Shown here piece after piece: positions 56,345 through 64,000 of a stretch of DNA of 64,000 nt (its first letter is position 1; every line of letters begins with the position of its first letter). Position numbers and translations under genes: made by a program. The notes under the pieces are model-generated. The model was not told the DNA's origin, made no database searches, and saw nothing but the letters and a program-made list of their open reading frames with translations. The DNA is from Tetraselmis striata (taxonomy: Eukaryota; Chlorophyta; Chlorodendrophyceae; Chlorodendrales; Chlorodendraceae), in assembly GCA_006384855.1 (NCBI GenBank), contig VCJN01003572.1:186001-250000 (forward strand). The letters run 5' to 3'.

Positions 56345-59300
56345 TCAGCCGAGGGCCGCGTGCCCTACGGTGCCGTCGAGCACCCCGCGCTCGATGGGGC
56401 ACATCGCCTGGAAGAGCCCCACCCGCTTGCGCGCCGCCGGGTCGTGCGTCTCCAGCCGCGGGACGGGCAGCAGCGGGCGCACACGCAGCAGCAGCAGGTT
56501 GCCGCCCGGCCCCAGGGACTGCACGCGCGCTATCAGGGCCGCCGCCGATACGACGCGCGCGGAGCCGCTGTGCCCTGCGGATGCGCCAGTCGGCGGCCAG
56601 CGCCGGGTGTACGTAGAGGGGGGGGGGGGGGGGGGGGAGGGGTGATCAGCTCGGCAACCGAACACCGGCGAATAGGAACCCCCTTGCTCGGCAAAACCGT
56701 AAACACCCTAAAACCCTAGGAACCCTACACCACTTGCTTACTCGGCGGTGTACTTCTGTGCATGCGATTTAGGGTCTTGGGATTTATGCATGGCAAGTGG
56801 TGAGTACTACCCCCCACCCCCATTCGGCATCTCCTCCGGCGGCCATAATTGTCTGATAACAACGGCGAATACAATCTCAATTTTTGGTCGACGCACCTGG
56901 TCGCACGAGGTCGGATATGTCGAGGGTGCGGTTGCGGTGCAGCATCGCGGCGCGGAACTCGGCGTCGTGCAGCGCGGCAGGGTGCAGCAGCTGCCGGTCG
57001 CCGCACTTGAGGAGGCCGCCGCCGTCCGCGCGGCTGCGCCCCCACAGCCGCCCCGTGTTGAAGTAGCAGCGCAGCGGGCCGTAGCCCGCCACCACCACCT
57101 CGTCGTCCAGCCAGCCGCTGCGCGCGCGCTGCAGCCATCCGAACGAGTCGCAGTCCACCTGCGGACAAAGAGGGGGGGGTGGTGAGTTGGACGTGGGGCG
57201 CACGGGGAGGCGGCTCAGCAGTGCAGGGATGGCAGTAACCAGACAGGGCGAATAACAATAATAAGCTCCTCGGTATTTTTCCTTTTTAAATCTTTACATC
57301 CGGGCGCGAATAATAATAAGCTCTTCGCTAATACTCAGTGTTCCCCAGTGAAGTGCAGGTGACCTTCGATTATATATACATATATATACATATACACATC
57401 TGCATGAATGTATGTGTATATATGTGTGTGTGTATATATATACACACATATACACACACACATAATATATAGAAGCGGGAAGCCGCACTCATCTGCATAT
57501 TGATATCATATGACGGATACCAATCGCGAAATCATGCCTACCCATGCACATATCAATATCATATTTCTCCTATAAATAAAGGAGTGGTGTGCAAGGATAG
57601 CCATGCTTATTCAAGTAGTATTATCAGCATTTCGAGTACCGTCCAGTTAAATATGGTTCGTGGGGGCCAAAAACAATAATTTGTTTGCGCCTTCGCGTCG
57701 TAATATTCATGTACTCGTTGTTTGTCCTCGGACCGTTTGTGTTTGTACGGGATTTAACCGCCCAAAGCCACATACGTTTACCCTAACCCCCTGTGAAGCC
57801 TATAAATATTAAGATAGCATAGTTCAATGAAAAGGACAACTGAGTCACAGGACGTCAGATAGCCGCCTCAACAGAGGGCTTTGATTACATTAAGCACCAA
57901 GACCTATGCCGCTGTGCCAGGCTTCGGACACCTGCATCGCTACCGGGATTTGGGCATGCGGGGTAGAGGAGCGGGGCGACAGGGCTTTCCGGATATGGAG
58001 GTGGCGCCCTGGGTAGCCACTGTTAGGCCAGGGTGGGGTTCAGCACCCGACACCGCGCCGCCGTCACAGGGAGTACAGCGAAGGGGGGGGGGGGGGCTGT
58101 CACCCGTTACCCCGGCTTCCTGATGATCTACTCACTTGCCTCTCCGGGGCCTGTCACTGAATGCTATCTTTACTCGATCTCATGCAAGAGTGCCATCGGA
58201 TCCGGGTTCATAGTGTGTGGCAAGTATGCGATGGCGTTCCATGGGCCTGATGGGTGCTATGGGTGGCCTGTCGTGCTGTCCGGCATGTGGAATGCCCCCG
58301 CCGCATGCCGGCGGCTGAGGGGGGAAGCGGGTCCCCCGGAGGGCAGCGGACCTCTGGCAGCACCGGCGTCAGGCCGGCCGCGACCGCGAGGTCCGCCAGC
58401 GCCGCGGCGGCCTCCTTCCACGCGTCCGCGCTGAGCTCCGCCAGCTGCGCCTGCAGGCCCGGCTCCAGCGCGAGGTACATGTTGGTGGCGTCGTAGTGGA
58501 AGCCGTGCTCGCTGGCGCGCCCCGCGCTGCGCGGGCAGAGGGGGGGGGGGGGGGGGGGCACATGCGTGCGGTCAACGGCCAGCAGGTTAATCAAGTGGTC
58601 GTCAGCCAACAAGCCAGACAGGCAGCCCGCTGGCCTGTCGACGGGTGCGGCACCAGGCCGGCGGAGGCTCAGCACAGGCACTACACTATACTACACTGCA
58701 CTACACTGCACTACACTACACTACACTACACTACACTACACTACACTACATTACACTCCAATGACATGACATGACATGACATGACATGACATGACATGAC
58801 ATGACATGACATGACATGACATGACATGACATGACATGACATGACATGACATGACATGACATGACATGACATGACATGACATGACATGACATGACATGAC
58901 ATGACATGACATGACATGACATGACATGACATGACCTCTCGTCACGGCGACGCATGGCATGTTGGCACGTCATGCCATGGAATGCGCTGTTTCATGCCAC
59001 GTCCTACATGACACCTTCTCGTCACGTAGGACATGCCATGAAATAGCACATTGCATGCTATTTCACGCCATCACAACCGGCATCACAGCGCTACATACAG
59101 CTGGCATGCCTTGCCATGCGTATGCGAATGCGCTTTTACTTGCACCGCCACTTGAGCGCAATCTGGTAGCTCTTCCTTGATGTATATGATACATTCCTAC
59201 TTGTACATACATGCTACAATCTAACAGCGCACATGCAGCGGTATATAAAGTATGTTTGTCGTGGCATGCTGTGGAGGTAAAAGGCACAGGGGGGGGCGGG

Positions 59301-62300
59301 GGGGGGGGGGGGGGGGGGGGGGCGTCGGGCTCACTTGTAGTGCCACCAGCCGTGCGCGCGCATCACAAATCGCTTGGCGCGCAGGAAGTCGTCCCCCGCG
59401 AGGTGCGCGCCCACCAGGTGGCCGTACGCGGCCGCCTCCGTGTGGCGCCGCGCCCACTCGTTGGCCACCTTCATGGAGCTCCACTGCAGCGGGTGCCCCA
59501 CGTACGCCATCGCGCCGCCCTGGCAGCCCCCGGCCACACACCAAACGCACACCCTCAGCGTGCGCTGGTGCACGGGGGGTGGGGAGGTGTTCTGCCTGCA
59601 CTTCAACCTGTTGCGCCTAATAGACGTAGTAATACAAACACTGCAAATGGGGAAGACCTTCCCGTGGGGTGCAGGCCTGCCAGGGGTTTTAAAGCTATGG
59701 ACGAAGCTATGGCGGAACTGCAGGGATAGTCCTTATGTGTTGCTAGCAAGCTCACGCGGAGGCCTGTTCCAAGGGTGCTTAGTACTGGTGTTCCGGAAGC
59801 CTGCGTTGAAGGAGAAGGCTGCACGCATGATCTATGCAAAATATGCAAATCACGCAAACACGCAACGAGAGTACGAGACGTCGTCTGGACCTGTAAAAGG
59901 GAGGGGCATGGGGGCTGCGGCCCAGGACCATCACCAAGGTAACAAGTGCTGCGGTACCCATCGGCCGGACCATGCGCAAGGCGGCAACGCGGCGCTGTAA
60001 TACTCAGTGGTCAGCGCATCGGAATAGCAGTGCCCCCCTTGCGGTCGTTGGTAGCAGGGTGGAGAACAATCCGCGGCAGTGTCACAACACAGCAGCGCTG
60101 CAAACAGGGATGTGGCCATCCCGCGTGATGGTAATGCAGGACTAGAGGGATGCCCGGCCGGGGCGGGGGGGGGGGGGGGGGGGGGGCACCGTGAGGTGCA
60201 GCGGCTCGTTGATGGCGGCGGCGCCCGCGGGGTGGTCCTTCCCACTCTCCATCGCGCCGAGCAGCGCCCAGTTCAGCGGCGCCATGCTCTCCTTCTGCTC
60301 GCCGGCAGAGGGGGGAGGGCAGGAAGCAGGACGGGAGAGGAACAGAGGGGGGAGGAGGGGGGGGGGGGGGGGGGGATGACAGCGGCTTCAGCGCTCTCAG
60401 CCCCGCTCTGGGTGGTGGATGGAGGGGGGCCTGGCTGGCCCGCGGGGGGGAGGGGGGGGGGGGGGGGGCGCGCACCTCCACCTCCCGCAGCAGGAGGTTC
60501 CACTTGGGCGCGGCGGCCCGCAGCGCCGCGAGGTCGGCCTCCACGCGGGCGTGCCAGTCCGACAGCACGCCCAGCACGGCGGCCGCGGCGGCGGGCGCCG
60601 CGTCGGCGGCCGCGGCGTACAGCAGCGCGGGTGCTGGCACAGGGGAAGGAGGCGCCGCGCGCGCGGATGCCGCCCCAGCCGGGCGCGCAGCAGCCGCTGC
60701 CGGGCACAAAGTCGCAGGTGAAGGGCGCCAGGAAGAGGGCCGGCGCCGCGTGCGGCACGGCGGCCCGCTTGAGGAAGGGGTACGGGTCCTGCCGCAGCGA
60801 CGCCTCCGGCTCCAGCGCCAGCACGTTGTAGCTCAGCTCCGCCGCGCACAGCGCGCCCCACGCGCGCACCGCCTGCAGGCGCAGCGCCCGCTCCCGCAGC
60901 GCGTAGCGCCGCGCCAGGCCGTGGTCCGGCCCGCTGGGGGTGGACACGCCCGCCGCGGTCAGCCGCTTCTTGGCGGGGTCCAGGTCCTGGCAGGCGGGCG
61001 ATGGTCAGGCTGAGGGATCAGGTTGCCCGCGAGTGGCATGTCATCTGATCCCCACCCGGCAGGCAGGCAGGAAGCAGGATCACACGCGGGACACTGTGTG
61101 CTTCAGGTACCGCAGCCTCCACAAGCTTTGATAGGTGCGCCCGTTTACTACGCGTGGTTTATTCCGTTCGGGCTGAGGCTCATCGCAAATGAGCTGGGGT
61201 GGACTGGAAGAGACCCGCGAAAACATCAAAGCTACGCACACGCCAGGACGGCGACACGTGGGACTGATACTCACCGCATGGGCGGATCGTGAAGCACGCG
61301 GGGAACGGTGATGGATGTACATGGACATACGTGTATCATCACTCCACTTGCGGTGTACGGCATGTAGGCCCACGGCGCCTTTATCTGGGTATACATATAT
61401 CTATAAATATTGTATATCTATTATATTATGTTATAATATTTTATTTACATATATTATATTATGTTATAATATTTTATTTACATATAAATTATATATTATA
61501 CATATATATTTTATTTTATCAATATATATATATGTAATTTTATATTATATATCTATAAATATTATGTATACAAATATAGAGGTGGGCCTAAATGAAGCGC
61601 TGCAGCCAGCTGCAACTCGCTTACTTCGATGGATCAGTGGCGATGGCAGCCTGACGAGGATGACACCCAGTAGTGGAGGCGTCGGACCGCATGTGATCCC
61701 GACATCCCTCTTGTAGGCAGGGAAGCGGCCAAAGGCGAGGTGATGGTGGTGGGGGGGGGGGGGGGGGGGGGGGGGCTGTGGTGGCGCACCTCCAGGCGGG
61801 CGCTCCACAGGCAGGGCAGCCGCATGCGGTCCATCCGCTTGCAGCCCAGGCCGGTCCGCGCTGAGGATGAGCCAGTGGTCCAGGCCCAGCTGGCGCAGGT
61901 TGAGCGCGAGGTTGGCGGCAAAGTCGGCGACCAGGCTGTCCGCCACCACGAGGATGACCTCCCCGTTGTGGGCGCGCGCCGCCAGCGCGGCCTGCAGCAC
62001 GCCGGGCGCCTCCAGGTTGCGCGCCTCCAGCGGTGCCAGCGGGTGCCCCCCCGCTGTGAGGTCCGCCGCCGCCACCGCGCCCAGCGAGTGCCACGCGGAG
62101 CGCACCTTGCCGGGCTCCGGCACCGGCGGCGGGCCCGGGGGCGGCGGGGGCGGCGGGCTGGGGGGGCTGGGCGGACTCGGGGGCGGCGGACTCGGGGGCG
62201 GCGGGCGGGGCGGGGGAGGCGGGCTGGGTGGCGGGGGAGACGGGCTAGGGGGCGGGGGGCGGGGCGGGGCGGGGGGGCTGGGCGGCGGCGGGCTGGCGGG

Positions 62301-63329
62301 AGGGGCGGGTGGGGGGCGGGGGGGCGGGGAGGCGGCGGAGGGGGCGGCGGCGGGGGCGGCGGGCTCGGCACCCTGCGCGCAAATCCCCTCACCTCAGCCA
62401 TGCGGCGGCAACACGCACCCGCCAGGAAGCGCAGTGCTTTTGAATAGGTTATTGTACAGATCCATAGGAGAGTTAGCTGTTTACCCCCCCGGGAGGCGGT
62501 GATACCCTTCAACCACCTCCACCTCTGTGCACCTCTCCATAGTCTCTCCCCCTCTTTCGGTACTGTACATGCATACATGGATGTATTGGGGGGGGGGAGG
62601 GAGGCGGGGGCAGTTTGCTTGCCTGTTGGCCGGCAGCGCCACGCGCCAGCCACCACGCACCGCGGGAACCGCAGGCACAGCCGCCGCCGCAGCGGGCGGG
62701 CGCCTCTCCTCCGCCTGCAACCGCTCCTCCTCGATGACATTGGGCAGCCCCTCTTCCCCTGCCCCCGCCCCCGCGCCCGCCGCCTCCATGGACTGCTGCC
62801 ACTCGCGCATGAACGCCGGCTCGCCCTCCGCGGTCGCTCGCCCGATGTCCAGCAGGTCCTCCACCTCCAGCGGCGCCGCCTCCTCGGCCGTCTCCGCCGG
62901 CCGCTGCGCCTCCTCGCGCCCCTTCACCCACTGCGCGCCAGAGGGCAGCGGCTCAGAGCAGAGCCAGCGGCAGGGACCCCACCCCCCCCGCCCCCTGCAT
63001 GCACCTCCGTCTCCATGGGGTTGGCGATGATGATAGTGATGGCGATGATGACAGTGATGGTGGCGGTGATGGCGGCGGATTTGATTGTGTTCATACTGGT
63101 GCTGCTTGCTGTGGCTGTGGCGGTGGCGGTGATGGAGGTAGGGGGAGGTAAAGGGGGGGGGGGGGGGGGGCGGGGGGCGCACCTCGGAGTGCTCCTTCAC
63201 CGGCACAAAGTTGAGGCTGATGATGACCAGCACCGCCAGCAACTACGAAGCGGACAGCAGGGCGGTCCCAGGCGGCGGATGCTTATGATGCTTATGCGCC
63301 ACTGAGTGGAATTTTTGGGGAGGTGGGGT

Positions 63330-63366
<37 letters not shown>

Positions 63367-63645
63367 AGGCGGGAGCGGCCATGAGGGCATTCAAGCCCGT
63401 GCGTATGCACCTCGTGCGACACTCGAGGACGACAGTTCGCGGAGCAAAGGGCATCCAAGAAAGGCCATTGAGGAAGGAGGTCGGGTCGGCAGTCGGAGGA
63501 CGCCTCCGGCGGGGAAGTAGGGGGAGCGCACCGCGCAGGCGTATGCGGCGTAGCGCGGAAGCGGGGAGGGATGCAGCGCCTCGGCGGCGCGCGCCCGGAG
63601 CAGCTCCCTCGTCGCGGCGCCGCCCACCGCAGGCCGCTGCCGCAT
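56345..63645 (-). CDS. Type II membrane glycosyltransferase (nucleotide-diphospho-sugar transferase-like)
   Basis: Probably a Golgi glycosyltransferase of the algal GT77-like/Nucleotid_trans group. Exons: 63645-63532, 63242-63183, 62930-62661, 62372-61790, 60986-60671, 60633-60476, 60294-60190, 59519-59335, 58526-58352, 57158-56897 and 56574-56345 (TGA), about 818 residues. Exons 1-2 encode a short cytoplasmic tail and a signal anchor (ACALLAVLVIISLNFVPV). Exon 3 is an acidic stem. Exon 4 begins with a long Ser/Pro-rich stem like volvocine hydroxyproline-rich proteins, then NGEVILVVADSLVADFAAN and LGLDHWLIL of the nucleotide-sugar fold. Exon 5 has YNVLALEPEASLRQDPYPFL, in the position of the DxD-like strand. 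Later exons carry GGAMAYVGHPLQW and a DLAVAAGLTPVLPE helix-strand. Two irregularities remain: a one-base frame break within exon 4 (about 61840-61862), and a 37-base gap between exons 5 and 6 that needs a GC-AG mini-intron or a sequence error. All other junctions are in phase. Confidence 0.8.
57360..57475. repeat. TA/CA-rich microsatellite in glycosyltransferase intron
   Basis: Alternating TATATA and CACATA/TGTGTA tracts lie in the intron between exons 9 and 10. They have partial dyad symmetry around about 57425-57460. Confidence 0.85.
58680..58757 (+). repeat. (ACTAC)n pentanucleotide microsatellite
   Basis: About fifteen ACTAC/ACTGC pentamers lie in the intron between exons 8 and 9 of the glycosyltransferase gene, directly abutting a second, different pentamer array. 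Confidence 0.95.
58759..58935 (+). repeat. (ATGAC)n pentanucleotide microsatellite
   Basis: About 34 perfect ATGAC units. The flanks contain dispersed CATG-rich sequence (to about 59050). Three minus-strand frames of CHVMS repeats are artefacts of the 15-base translational period. Confidence 0.97.
59290..59325 (-). repeat. Poly-C (sense) tract at glycosyltransferase intron 8 donor
   Basis: In the gene's sense direction the intron starts GTGAGCCCGACG and continues into more than 25 C residues with one interruption. Confidence 0.9.
61385..61575. repeat. AT-rich block in glycosyltransferase intron 4
   Basis: About 190 bases of almost pure A/T contain a direct repeat of roughly 40 bases (TATTATATTATGTTATAATATTTTA occurs twice in part), set in GC-rich surroundings. 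It is intronic relative to the minus-strand gene. Confidence 0.85.
63325..63366 (-). repeat. Long poly-C (sense) tract in glycosyltransferase intron 1
   Basis: About 40 bases of G on the plus strand with a single early T: the longest pure homopolymer in the window. It lies between the exon 1 donor and the exon 2 acceptor. Confidence 0.95.
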
Positions 63646-64000
63646 CGCGCCCGCCCCGCTGGTATTACTCGCGCCCCCCACCTTTCCCCCTCTCGGCGTG
63701 CGAGGCTGCTGTCTATCCCTGCGCTACCGGGCGCTGTGCGCCGGCGGGCCCGCGATGGGTAGAGCTGGAGGGGCTGGTTCGCGCTTGAGCCCGATCCAGT
63801 GGAGGCTCCTTGCTGCCCGGTTGCCAGCGGGCAGTGGCTCTTGTCGTCGGTGCCAAGAAAGTCTGGTCGGAGGTATATCATCGGTCAGCTTGCTGGCGAC
63901 CAGCGACTGGGGCTGCCCAGTCAGCGCGCGCCTACAACTAAGAGCGCGCGCGACTACAACGCGCGGCCGGGTGAATAATGTTATTGGGATCCTGTTACGA
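63646..64000. promoter_or_regulatory. Upstream region of the glycosyltransferase gene
   Basis: The presumed promoter of the minus-strand gene. GC-rich, with alternating GCGCGC near 63925-63965. No named element or other gene is seen before the window edge. Confidence 0.4.

Noticed and set aside
58741-58973. CHVMS-repeat proteins on the minus strand
   Set aside because: They are artefacts of the (ATGAC)n pentamer in a glycosyltransferase intron.
61740-62502. Gly/Arg-rich plus-strand frames of over 200 codons
   Set aside because: They are antisense of the proline-rich stem and poly-C tract of the minus-strand glycosyltransferase.

Overview
This window is nuclear DNA of a eukaryote, most likely a chlorophyte green alga. 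I rebuilt seven spliced genes by joining reading frames at GT...AG junctions and checking phase and family motifs. Their GC-rich coding exons are split by introns with GTGCG/GTGAG donors. Two gene products are of the plant or algal type (PrmC/HemK with a WRDLVL insert, and a plant-like TraB protein). One glycosyltransferase carries a Ser-Pro-rich stem like those of volvocine cell-wall proteins. TGTAA, the green-algal poly(A) signal, follows three of the stops. No bacterial-style operon, rRNA, CRISPR or recognisable intact tRNA gene is present. All gene assignments come from motif recognition, not database searches.

Layout. 1-3.6 kb has no recognised gene but holds one copy of a tRNA-derived SINE-like repeat. 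3.7-4.1 kb is the first exon of an unknown acidic protein, followed by a 400-bp hexanucleotide satellite. 8,969-5,252 (-) is an eight-exon PrmC/HemK glutamine methyltransferase. 9.2-13.7 kb is repeat-rich, with a small zinc-finger frame and decayed coding fragments. 14,110-18,400 (+) is an eight-exon BROX-like BRO1-domain protein. 22.3-19.37 kb (-) is an unrecognised protein with five zinc-knuckle-like modules and C-terminal tandem repeats. 22.5-28.3 kb is largely empty apart from simple and tandem repeats. 28,391-30,821 (+) is an RRM fused to a TGS1-like methyltransferase. 33,758-32,394 (-) is ribosomal protein eL37.

34.3-45.6 kb is a graveyard of mobile DNA: diverged direct and inverted repeats, a frameshifted gag-like region and a reverse-transcriptase relic with a damaged YLDD box. 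48,745-45,882 (-) is a TraB-family protein, divergent from 49,929-53,745 (+), which is CDC73/parafibromin of the Paf1 complex. 53.7-56.3 kb is intergenic with a second SINE copy and an inverted dispersed repeat. 63,645-56,345 (-) is an eleven- or twelve-exon type II membrane glycosyltransferase whose introns contain pentamer satellites and an AT-rich block.

The genes are individual housekeeping genes, not a pathway cluster: translation (eL37, PrmC), transcription (CDC73), RNA modification (RRM-TGS1-like), membrane or organelle biology (BROX, TraB) and wall glycosylation. The most striking window-wide feature is the strand-polar placement of long poly-C tracts just downstream of 5' splice sites. 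The most unusual proteins are the RRM-methyltransferase fusion and the multi-knuckle repeat protein.
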